A DNA stretch of 64,000 nucleotides, taken from the NCBI GenBank assembly GCA_028571685.1, contig CM053154.1:4687501-4751500 (forward strand), given 5' to 3'. Shown in pieces: positions 55,206 through 64,000 of this stretch (positions within the stretch are counted from its first letter, which is position 1; each line of letters starts with the position of its first letter). The notes beneath the pieces were generated by a model. That model searched no databases. It had not been told where the DNA came from and was given only the letters and a program-made list of their open reading frames with translations. The translations under genes and the position numbers were made by a program. Origin of the DNA: Heterohyrax brucei. Its lineage: Eukaryota; Chordata; Mammalia; Hyracoidea; Procaviidae.

Positions 55206-55983
55206 GGCTTAGACTGGATCCTCTAGAGAAACAAAATCAGTGAAGTGCATAGAGAGAGAGAGAGAGAAGGAGAGTGACAGAGAGAGAAAGAGGGAAAGAG
55301 AGAGATTTATCTCAAGCCATGGCTCACATGGAGACAGAAGGCTGACAAGTCCCGTGTCTGTGGATCAGGTGTCAGGCTGGAGGCTTCTCCTGATTCACCT
55401 TGCTGCACTCCCCCTGCCCCCATAAGAAAAACCATTGCCATCAAGTCAGTTCTGACTCATAACATACCTAGAGGACAGAGTAGAATGGCCCTTAAGGGTT
55501 TTCAAGGGGCACATGGTAGATTCAGACTGCCAGTCTTGTGGTTGGCAGCCATAGCTCTTAACCACTACATGACCAGGGTTTCCCAACCAGCTGTAGGGGC
55601 TGAAAAATCCAAGATTTGCAGGTCAGATGGCAGGATGCTGGCTCACAGACTACAGAGCCCAATAAATTCCAGGATTGTCAGGCAATTCAGTAGGCCATTG
55701 GCCTGGAACTCCGCTTTCTGAGTTCTCCAAGAACTGAATGCAGGATCCAGAGCACACAAAAGCCATTGAGTTTTGCCAGAACACACATATGTATTGGATG
55801 GAGACCATGCCCCCAAGGAAGCTCTCCTTACAGGTTATTGGCTGATCACGTCACGGAGTTATTACATCACAGAATGAAGGATAACTACATCACTACGTAA
55901 CTGCCGAATTCTATCACAACACAACTGCCAAACCACTGAGAATCATGGCCCAGTCAAGTCAACACACAACCGTAGTCATCACA
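55206..55983 (-). mobile_element. Solo ERVL-family LTR with 5-bp target duplication
   Basis: It belongs to the same family as the provirus LTR at 34338-35003 (start 'cttagactggatcctctaga', end 'tagtcatcaca'). The direct repeat GATGG (55201-55205 and 55984-55988) flanks it, and MIR sequence joins across it. A 5-bp duplication fits class III ERVL integration. It contains an AfroSINE. Confidence 0.88.
55424..55586 (-). repeat. AfroSINE inserted in the solo LTR
   Basis: 'attgccatcaagtcagttct', 'aggggcacatggtagattca' and 'taaccactacatgaccaggg' are antisense SINE blocks. It postdates the LTR. Confidence 0.9.
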
Positions 55984-56055
55984 GATGGCTATGAAAATTA
56001 AGTGAAATAATGTATATAAACTGCAGTTTATATATAGATATGTAGACACACATGA

Positions 56056-56088
56056 GACGGATCCGACTCGACGGCACTTGGCTTGGCT
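56056..56088 (+). repeat. AfroSINE terminal fragment
   Basis: 'gacggatccgactcgacggc' plus 'acttggcttgg' is an orphan SINE end, unusually close to the family consensus, in AT-rich DNA. Confidence 0.65.
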
Positions 56089-57343
56089 ACATATAATGTA
56101 CGTAAGTATATAACATATATGCATATTATATATATATATAAAGTATATAAGTGAAATAACACATAAAAAGCAGGAGCTGACTAGCAAAAGCTAGATCTTG
56201 TTTTGTACTTTTTTTTGTTATCTTCACACCCGCACATGCTAAGGAGAACATGTTTGTGATTTCTGCTGCTTTGCAGCATGAGTCCCAGCTTTCCGGTTTC
56301 CAAGAATAGTCTGAGGTCATGGGCAGAATGCAGCACATTCTTTTCAGAGTTGACACGTTGCTCTCACCTGTCCCTGAGGGCGGATCCGAGCTCTTCTGAA
56401 GGTCTTCTTAATCTTCCCACGGTAAGCGCAGACACAGCAAAGCATGTGCCGTTTCACCGTTTTTCCCCTGTATGAGTCGGTGTTGTTTTCAGCTGTCGTG
56501 TTGTACAACCGTCACCACCATCCACCTTCGTATTCTGCTGCTTTTCTCTTTTGTTTTGAAACAAGGATTTCTCTGCAGTGGGTCAGCTGTTCTTCCCACT
56601 ACGTAAGGGACTGGGTTTCCTGGGTGTCTGCTTCACCAAGCAGGGTGGTGAGGCTCCAAGGACAGTCGCTATGGTGTGTATGGGCGGTGACGCTAATGAA
56701 GGGACTGGCTCAGGGTATCCGATGTCCTGATGCTCATGTCACCTGGAGGGGATTTCTCTCTGCTCCGAGTGTTGCCACCACCCATCGACCCCGAGCAGCA
56801 GCTCCGTAACTGGGCTGAACACTTGGACCTGATGCAGACATGCCCTCAGGCACCTGCTCTGGATTTTTCCTGGAGTAATTAATTTGGTAACTTTTTAGTG
56901 ACTACCTACTAGAAGCTGGGGATGTCAGCCACGAATGACACTGGCAAAACCCCTGCCTTTGCGCAGGGGCACGTGGAGGCCTGGAGGCCCGTCTGGAAGC
57001 CACACTAGAACCTTAGCTGAGGCACCACAACTGGTGGTGGCCCCACCGCTTGCAGTTGCCAACCCCAGGCAACCGCACCCTGTGCCTGCCCCAGCAGAGA
57101 CTGCCCTAGCCCAAGGCAGGAGCCTGGTTGGCATGGGTGCCAAGTCTTCATTTCTTCCCATTGCTACGGACTCTCAGAGGATCTTTCTGTAATACACCGG
57201 AATCCTCACACCCGAAGAGGAAGACTCTTACTAAGCATGTCTTTTCCTAACACTGCTCTCCCCAGGTGACTTCATGAGTATTGTAATGGGAAAAAGACAC
57301 TGGGGGATCATCGCTAATATTTTCACCTCTTTGTCATCTTCCT
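56089..57343. other. Interval with TA microsatellite, otherwise unassigned
   Basis: A TA-rich tract at about 56120-56150, then GC-moderate DNA without gene or family repeat recognised. Confidence 0.45.
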
Positions 57344-57548
57344 GGAGGCCTGGTGGTGCAGTGGTTAAAGCACTCAGCTGCTAATCAGCAGGTTGGTGGT
57401 TTGAACCCATCAGCTGCTACCCAGAAGGTAGACACAGCAGTCTGTTTGCTAAGAACGTACCAACTTAGAGAACCTGCGGGGCAGTCCGACTCTCCCATAG
57501 GGTCATTGCCACCTGAAACCCACCAAACGGCAAGGCATTTGGTTTGGC
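57344..57548 (+). repeat. AfroSINE, full-length
   Basis: 'gcctggtggtgcagtggtta', 'ggtggtttgaacccatcagc', 'cagtctgtttgctaagaacg' and 'ccaccaaacggcaaggcatt' are in order. The 210-residue frame 57353-57985 starts inside this SINE and is not a gene. Confidence 0.92.
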
Positions 57549-59028
57549 CTGCGAGCTCCCTGTTGCTGCTCTCTCTCCTGCTCCATCAACACTCCGTTTT
57601 CCGCAAATTCAGCGGTGCTCCACTCAGGGCCATGTGTCCTTTCAGTGACATTTTTCTACTGGGCTGTGTGCTCAATCTTCTGTTTTACAGAAGAGGTGTT
57701 CCTCTGAGACGCTGCCAGTCGGATCTCATTGGAAGTTTACGAGGAAGCCCAATATGCTCGGTCCTACCACTGAGAGGCTTTGGCAGGCTCGGCCCAGGCC
57801 AGCGAGCCAGGTCCGTCCTGGTGCCAGGGCAGACGTGGTTATCGCCGCCCGACTTTGTCCTGCTCTGGCTTGTTCCAGGGTGGTCTCTGGGGCTCTGTGC
57901 TCTTGCCAGACCATTGCTGACATCACTCGTATTATTAATAATTACAGGTTATTCACAGATGGACGGGCAGATGGACACCCAGTGACAGAGATTTGTTTAA
58001 TCTCAGCAAGGCAGTTTTCCTACACAGCTCCCTTTGCCCACTTGTTCTGCCTCTCTTTGGAGGAAAAAATTAACAAGGAAAAAAAATGTCTAGGGAAGAA
58101 AAATGAAAATTCTTTTGGAGGCCCTCTTGCCTTGTCCTTGACCGCTTAATAGGTAGAAATGCCCCTTCTTCCTGGGCTTTCTCTGCATGCTCCACATACC
58201 ACATGCCTTTGAACTACAAGCTTTCTGGAAGAAAGATGGATGTCAGCCCCTCACCTGGCCCTCAAATGTTGCAGGCTTGATCCACAATGCAGAGTTCACA
58301 GAGAGAGGAGGGATGGTAACAAATGTTTTTATTAGTCATTTCCTGGTCCTCAGTTGCTCTTGGGTTTTCTAAAAGGACATAGCCCCTTTCAGCCCCTAGG
58401 GACTAGTCACCAAGCGTGAAGAGGCAAGCTGTTGGACAAGAAACCTCTGGATGCCTCTCCTTGGCCAGTTCTCCAGCTAAGTCCCTTTCATTTTGGCCAA
58501 GATTTGAGTTCACTCTGCCAGACTCAAGCTGACCTTGGCAGCGGACAGGATGGAAGCTGTCTGCAGGCAGATGGGTACAAACCACCCAACCAAGAGAACT
58601 GTGACGGGAACCAATTTATGGGGCACAGGACAGGGTCAGCAGTGCAGCATCAGCTTTCCCATTGTGCTCACGGTCCATCCTCGGTGCCGACCCGGCCCGC
58701 GGTCTCGGCATTGCAGCACCCTCCACGGTCACTCACTCTCCTCATTCTTCCCTGAGTCTTCATCTCAGCCAGCAGCTCCAAACCACGAGGCCGCCCTCCA
58801 AGCCCAGCACAGTGGGAGTCCCCACTCAACAAAAATAGGACAGATTCTTCTTCCTTTGGATAATAACACTGTTTCTCCTCAGTCAAGTTCTGGTTAATCC
58901 CTTCAGTTACATGGAAAACCTTTAAACTCTCATTGCTAGGCCCTGAAAAGGCAGAGCTTTAAAACCTGTGCACATGATTGAATCATTGTCCTTCAATATC
59001 TCACTAATGCTAATTATTATCCTGTGGA
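57549..59028. other. Single-copy interval with possible conserved segments
   Basis: 57900-58150 (ctcgtattattaataattac; ggaggaaaaaattaacaagg) and 58890-59020 (gtgcacatgattgaatcatt; ctaatgctaattattatcct) are AT-rich, repeat-free and full of homeodomain-type words, suggestive of regulatory DNA. No exon seen. Confidence 0.35.
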
Positions 59029-59162
59029 GGGGTCCCTGGATGGTTCAAACAGGGAAGCACTTGACTGCCAGCTGAAAGGCTGACTGGGAATCCATCCAGA
59101 GGTACTTTGGAAGAGAAGCCTGACGATCTGCTTTTAAAAGATCAAAGCCTTAAAAATCCTAT
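59029..59162 (+). repeat. AfroSINE, 3'-truncated
   Basis: 'ggtccctggatggttcaaac', 'ctgccagctgaaaggctgac' and 'cagaggtactttggaagaga' are followed by loss of the end. Confidence 0.75.
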
Positions 59163-59303
59163 GTATTCAACCATCGGTCTTTACTTATCCAAAACAAAGG
59201 AGAAAGAAACCAAAGACTCAAAGAAAAAAACCAGCTTACAGGACAAATAGGTTATACATCCACAATGAGACCAGAAGAACTAGACAGTCCTCAACTACCC
59301 CTG

Positions 59304-59464
59304 CCAAGCCAAGCCAAGTGCCGTTGAGTCAGATCCAACTCACGGCGACCCTAGGAGCCAGAGTAGAACTGACCCCCAGAGTATTCAAGGAGCCCCTGGT
59401 GGATTTGAACTGCTGATCTTGTGGTTAGCAGTGGTAATACTTAACCCACGACACCACCAGGGTT
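59304..59464 (-). repeat. AfroSINE, antisense, inserted in LINE 3' UTR
   Basis: 'agtgccgttgagtcagatcc', 'cacggcgaccctaggagcca', 'aggagcccctggtggatttg' and 'acccacgacaccaccagggt' are in order. CCTCAACTACCC before and CCTCAGCTACCC after form a 12-bp target duplication with one mismatch. Confidence 0.92.
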
Positions 59465-59478
59465 TCCCTCAGCTACCC

Positions 59479-59619
59479 GTTCCACGTTTTTCTCCTGTTC
59501 TATCAGCGTCCATTTACTGTGGCCCAGATTTTAAATGTTAGTAGGAACTACCCTTACTAACAGTGAAAATCTGGGCCGTAATAAATGGACCCTGATAGAA
59601 TAGGAGAAAAACGTGGAAC
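59479..59619. repeat. 141-bp near-perfect palindrome
   Basis: Arms 59479-59545 and 59552-59619 are reverse complements with about eight to ten differences and a ~6-base centre. The right arm joins LINE 3' UTR sequence; the left arm follows the SINE target duplication. It could fold as a long hairpin. Confidence 0.9.
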
Positions 59620-59639
59620 AGAACCTCAAATTTCTAAAA

Positions 59640-59800
59640 AATAAGAAAGGAAGGGAGGTGGGGGGAGGCAGGGAGGAAAGAAGAGAGAGGCAGGAGAGGG
59701 AGATAGAGAGAAAAGAGAGAAGGTGGGTGGGAGAGAGGGTGGATGAGAAGGAGGGAGGGAGGGAGGGAGGGAGGGAGGGAGGGAGGGAGGAAAGTAAAAA
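59640..59800. repeat. GA-rich tract with (GGGA)n
   Basis: A purine-only plus strand of GGAA/GGAG words ends in about nine GGGA units at 59753-59788. Such a tract can form triplex or G-quadruplex structures; it translates to arginine/glutamate-rich frames that are not genes. Confidence 0.92.
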
Positions 59801-60194
59801 AAACAATCTATGAATTTGTTGAGACTGGAGAACTCCCAAGACTGTTGCCTTGAGAAAGTCTTCAAACTTAGTACTGGAACTAACTCCTGAGGTCTAAACA
59901 ACACCCTGGCTCAGAAACCAATGAACGTCACTCTTAAGTACTCTGCTCCCTTGAAAAATCACCTGTGTGAGAACAAACTGGTCAACAATGACTTTAAAAG
60001 AAAGATGAGCACGTAAGGGAGCAGGAAACTAGACGAACAGAAGTGAAATAACCAGAAGAGAAACAGTGAGAACGTTCACACACTGTAAAGACTGTTGTTG
60101 CCAATGTCGTTGAACTCCTTGCATAGAAATTGTGGAATGGGAATCTAAACTTCTGTCTAGTAAACACAATAAAATGTTACTAAAAAATAAATAA

Positions 60195-60275
60195 ATGAAC
60201 CCCATGGAGCAGTTTTACAGTGCACAAAAGGGGTTGCCATAAAGTTAGAATCAGCTTGATGGCAATTAATCACAA
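60195..60275 (+). repeat. AfroSINE 3' fragment
   Basis: 'accccatggagcagttttac', 'ggttgccataaagttagaat' and 'cagcttgatggcaattaatc' are the SINE end only, directly after the LINE tail. Confidence 0.75.
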
Positions 60276-60301
60276 TAACATCCTTACAGATGCTAAATCC
60301 A

Positions 60302-60480
60302 AACCAAAGCAAACCATAATTACTGTCAAGTCCATCCCAATTCATAGAAAATCCAAGTGTTAGGTTACAGAGTATAACTGCTTCCTTACAGGAGCAGATT
60401 ACCAGGCCTTTTTTCCATGGTACTGCTGGACAACTTTGAACTGTCAATATTTAGGCCAGCAACTGAGTGCCAACAGCTAA
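60302..60480 (-). repeat. AfroSINE, antisense, diverged
   Basis: 'tactgtcaagtccatcccaa', 'gagcagattaccaggccttt' and 'ggccagcaactgagtgccaa' trace the reverse-complement order. Confidence 0.7.
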
Positions 60481-60489
60481 GGAGTAGTC

Positions 60490-61058
60490 GTACGAGGGCA
60501 GCCAGTAAAGTTCCCAAACTCATCCTAGAGAAGTGCTACATACTTTATCAGCGACTGTCACTGTGGTCACCTCCAACATCAACATACTCCCCTCAGAGAG
60601 CTACGTGCTGATGCCAGCGCCTGGTCCGCCTTTCAGAGCAATTTTGGAAGTCTTTTTCTGGAATAGCCATCAGAGCTATCATATTACCATTCATGTCCTG
60701 AATGTCATCCAAATGTCTTCCTTTCAACATTTCTTTTATCTTTGAGTAAAGAAAAAAGCCACTGGGGGCCAGATTGGGTGAGTAGGGAGGGTGTTTCAAT
60801 ACAGTTACTTGTTTACTGACTAAAAACTCCCTCACAGACAACTACATAATTAAGTTTGCAAACTTGCCACCTTGCTACCATGCACAATGGCCATTCCAGA
60901 AAGAGTTCCAAAATTGCCTTGATGGGTGGACTAGGCACTGGCATCAGCGCATAGCTTCTCAATGGTTGTATTTCAAAGGTGACTGTAGTGAAACTCAGCA
61001 GCGAGGTACGTAGCACTTGGAACAATTGTTTGCAGACTTAATTGTCAGACCATGTATA
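60490..61058 (-). mobile_element. Mariner remnant with long inverted arms (copy 2)
   Basis: The left end TACGAGGGCAGCCAGTAAAG is mariner-like and is mirrored at the right end near 61058. The minus frame 60593-60841 is a transposase C-terminus (YSPNLAPSGFFLY, then KGRHLDD, ending in a DFQNC-type motif). The coding end in the left arm (about 60590-60675) has an inverted copy in the right arm (about 60880-60965), so the 3' end occurs at both sides and the 5' two-thirds of the gene is absent. Same design as 49606-50150. Confidence 0.82.
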
Positions 61059-61079
61059 TAACGTGGCTGTGGCTTAAGA

Positions 61080-64000
61080 AACATGTATGAGTGGTGAGGC
61101 CAAGACGGTGGAGCAGTCAACATTTCCTGTGGTCCCTCTTACAACAAAGACCTGAAAACTACCAGTGAATCATAATGTATGATAATCTAGGAGCCTGAGC
61201 CTCAAATGCAAAGCTGAAGAGTTGGACAGAGCAGCAAGGGGAAGGAGTAACAGTTCAGAAGAACCAAGGATTTGCCAGACCTGCCCTGGCTGGCACCCTA
61301 CAGTCAGGATCAGCCAGTGTGCGTGGGCCGAGGCACGCAGTGGCACTCCGGATGCATGTTCCACATCAGGAGAAACCAGGTAGCGGAGAGTTTGCATAAA
61401 GCTCTGGAGCTGGGGGAAAGTGGTGTGGGATCTGAAAAACGTTAAGTGCAATCGTCTAAACTACTTCACAGGATCACAACAACTCTTCTCCCCCTGGGAA
61501 GAACCTCTCTCCTCTTCAGCCACCCTGTCCCCACTCTGCTTCAGTCCTGCTCCAGCTTCAGTGATTGTTGTGTCCCCTAGGACAGAAGTGAGACCCATCA
61601 CACACCTTAAGTGATTCCCCCAGCTTTGGAAAGGGAACAAATTAACAAACAAATAACAAGCAGGAAAAAATAATCTGCGAGCTCCCCTAAGCCAGAAACC
61701 CAGGGCATGGACATCCCCTTGGCCTAGTCACAGACAGAAGTGGGCCATAGAATTTGAATACCTTTGTCCCTTGTCTAGACCAATGTGGGCCCTTTTCAAC
61801 AGTGTAGGCCTTGATTAGCTGAAGTCTATTTTCAACTACAACAGCAGATTCATGACATCTGTCACCACCCTACCTATTAAGCAGGATGCTGACCTACCCA
61901 CATCAGAGACCGGAGGACTGGTGGCTCCACCTATACCACCTAGGGACCCACAATAGGAGTCCAAGAGTAAGCTGTATCTCCCAGTCCTTACATCCAATAG
62001 CATTGGGTTCCCACCTCCACACTGCAGGGAACAGGGACACATCTTCCACCCAGACACTCAAGGACAGACTCTAACTTGCACAGCACATAACGCCCTTCTG
62101 CAGCTAGATACCGGTGCCTGATCTGATCATGCTGTGTAGCCCTGCCTGTCTAGGGCTGTAAATGAGACCCTGCACCACACGTTGAGCAACTGGTGACCTG
62201 GACACCTGAGTTGAAGCCATATAAGAAAATTAAATGTATTCTTGGGCTCACATACCCGGTAGCAGCTCTAACTTTGTGATGATAGGCTGTGAGACCTTCA
62301 AAGACATCAACAGGCAAACTAGCTTACATGACCAGCCTAAATGGGAATATTAAAATAAAACAAGGTAGGACATGGTAAGCAAACATAAAATAAATAAATA
62401 TAATCAGTTATTGGTAGTTTTAAGACAAGTGTTAATATCAAATTACATAAAGAGGCAGACCATGGTGGCTTCAGCAAGCGACCAAAACAAAGAACCAGGA
62501 AACCTCTCAGAGGAAGAAAAAGTCTTAGAATTATCAGAGGTAGAATTTTGCAAGATTAATTTACAAAGCTCTTCAAGAGATCAGGAAGGAGATCAGGTAA
62601 AATGAAGACCAAGCCAAGGTATACACAGACAAAGCAAGAGAGAAACTTAAGACAGTTACACAACAGCAAAATGACAAATTTAACAGACTGCAGGAATCCA
62701 TAGAGATACAGCAGAAAGAAATTCAAAGGTTGACAGTACAATTTTAGAATTACACAACTCAGTAGAAAGTCATAGGCTCAGAACTCAGGTAATAGAAGTC
62801 AGAATTACTAACATTAAAGATAAAACACTTCACACCAGTTTATTTGAGGAAAGTCAGATTTAAAAAAAAAAAAATCGTCATGAAGGAAACCTAAGAATTT
62901 TGTGGGACTCTATCAAGAGGAATAACCTATGAGGGACTGGGGTACCAAAACACGAGGCAATAACAGAAAACACACAGAGAATTGTTCAAGATTTGTTGGC
63001 AGAAAACTTTCCCAATATTGAGAAAGATGAGATAATATCTATCCAAGAAGCACATCAAACCCCACAGGGGCTGATGTTGTTGTTAGGTGCTGTCAAGTCA
63101 GTTCCAACTCATAGTGGACCTACGTGAAACAGAACAAAACACTGCCTGGTCCTCAGTCGTGCCCACAATCGTTGGTGTGTTAAACCCATTGTTGCAGCCA
63201 CTGTGTCAATTCATCTCATTGCGGATCTTCCTCTTTTTTGCTGACCCTCCATTCTACCAAGTATAATACCCTTCTCCAGGGACTGATCCCTCCTGTCAAC
63301 ATGTCCAAAGTATATGAGACACAGTTTCACCATCTTTGCTTCCACCAAATAGTCTGATTGTACTTCTTCCATAACATATCTGTTTGTTCTTCTAGCAGTT
63401 TATGCTACATTCAATATTCTTCTGCAACACCACAATGCAAAAGCATCAATTCTTCTTCTATCTTCCTAATTCATTGTCCAGCTTTCACATGCACATGATG
63501 TGACTGAAAATATCATGGTTTGGGTCAAGCACACCTTAGTCCTCAAGATGACATCTTTACTTTTCAATACTTTAAAGAGGTCTTTCGTGACAGATTTTCC
63601 CAATGCAATGAGTCTTTTGATTTCTTGACTTCTACTTCCACAGATGTTGATCATGGAACCAAGAAAAATGAAACACTTCACAAACTCAATTTAGCCTTGT
63701 GGGGCTAGATCCCCAAAAAAGTGACTAAGACATATTATAATCAAATTTGCCAAAAATCAAGATAAAGAGAGAATTTTAAGAGTTTCTAGGGACAAACAAA
63801 AATTTACCTACAAAGGAGAGTCTCTAAGACTAAGTTCTTACTACTAGGTGGAAACCATGCAGGCAAGAAGGCAACAGGATGACATATATACAAAGCCTTG
63901 AAAAAAACAACTTGCCAGTCAAGAATTATAATATATATCCAGCAAAATTGTAACTCAAATATGGTAATGAAATCAAGACATTTCTAGATAAACAGCAGGT
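61080..64000 (+). mobile_element. L1/HAL1-like LINE, 5' region and ORF1-like remnant (runs off the window)
   Basis: It begins near 'ggccaagacggtggagcagt', a typical L1 5' start. The A-rich ORF1-like part (62440-63070, 63711-64000) includes 'gagacagttacac'-type coiled-coil coding and 'tttctagggacaaacaaaaa', 'aaaccatgcaggcaagaagg', 'tttctagataaacagcaggt', which I associate with HAL1/L1 ORF1. No frame over 94 residues survives. An RTE fragment interrupts it at 63077-63700. Confidence 0.6.
63077..63700 (-). mobile_element. RTE LINE 3' end inserted in the L1/HAL1 copy, antisense
   Basis: 'ttgttgttaggtgctgtcaa', 'gttgcagccactgtgtcaat', 'atgtccaaagtatatgagac', 'atgacatctttacttttcaa' run in reverse-complement order. 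GGGGCTGAT (from 63067) and GGGGCTAGAT (from 63701) look like an imperfect target duplication. It is 5'-truncated, as usual for LINEs. Confidence 0.9.

Larger units (their letters stand above)
59163..60190 (+). mobile_element. Afrotherian L1-type 3' UTR, interrupted
   Basis: 'tgagaccagaagaactagac' (left of a SINE) and 'aggagaaaaacgtggaacag', 'gttgagactggagaactccc', 'gttgttgccaatgtcgttga' and 'aaacacaataaaatgttact' (right) form one LINE tail. It contains an antisense AfroSINE, a near-palindrome and a GA-rich expansion. Confidence 0.6.

Noticed and set aside
57353-57985. 210-residue frame on the plus strand
   Set aside because: Its first ~65 codons are an AfroSINE; the remainder shows no domain.

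Overview
This is vertebrate nuclear DNA with no recognisable protein-coding gene. It reads as intronic or intergenic sequence from an afrotherian mammal, most likely an elephant or close paenungulate relative. The evidence is the repeat content: more than twenty copies, on both strands, of an AfroSINE-type tRNA-derived SINE (head with a B-box-like GGTTCGAA stretch; body ending near GGGTCGCTATGAGTCGGAATCGAC), an RTE-class LINE sharing the ACTCGACGGCACCTAACAACA tail, afrotherian-type L1 3' ends, an ERVL provirus, MIR and mariner remnants. Family names rest on recalled consensus sequences; no database search was possible. Long open frames occur only in GC-rich or tandem-repeat DNA and are treated as chance.

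Layout. 0-23 kb is GC-rich and mostly single-copy, with many local tandem repeats: an old inverted duplication carrying CA/TG-rich tracts (4.0-6.2 kb), a CpG-island-like block (6.7-7.0 kb) running into a degenerate ~80-bp tandem repeat and a 45-bp minisatellite with CACGTG in each main unit (7.6-7.9 kb), and 42-, 29-, ~29- and 20-bp tandem repeats at 14.3, 15.8, 21.6 and 22.2 kb. 23-27 kb becomes AT-rich, with stretches resembling conserved non-coding elements.

27.7-35.05 kb is a nested retroelement: an antisense RTE fragment split by an ERVL provirus (minus strand, LTR-pol-LTR, primer-binding site visible), itself interrupted by two other LTR insertions. 36.3-39.4 kb holds a nearly complete but dead RTE LINE, interrupted by an AfroSINE with a perfect 14-bp target duplication. 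39.5-64 kb alternates old L1, MLT1, RTE, mariner and SINE copies with single-copy spacers. Notable here are two mariner remnants with long inverted arms (49.6 and 60.5 kb), a tandem duplication with its breakpoint inside a SINE (53.3-54.2 kb), an ERVL solo LTR inside a MIR with a 5-bp target duplication (55.2-56.0 kb), a 141-bp near-palindrome (59.5 kb), and an L1/HAL1-like 5' region cut by an RTE at the right edge.

No operon, CRISPR array or gene system is present. What works together here is an insertion chronology: MIR and old L1 first, then RTE and ERVL, then LTRs and AfroSINEs landing inside them. The most biologically interesting single-copy pieces are the CpG-rich block and the homeodomain/POU-site-rich AT segments, which could be long-range regulatory DNA; that is inference from composition only.
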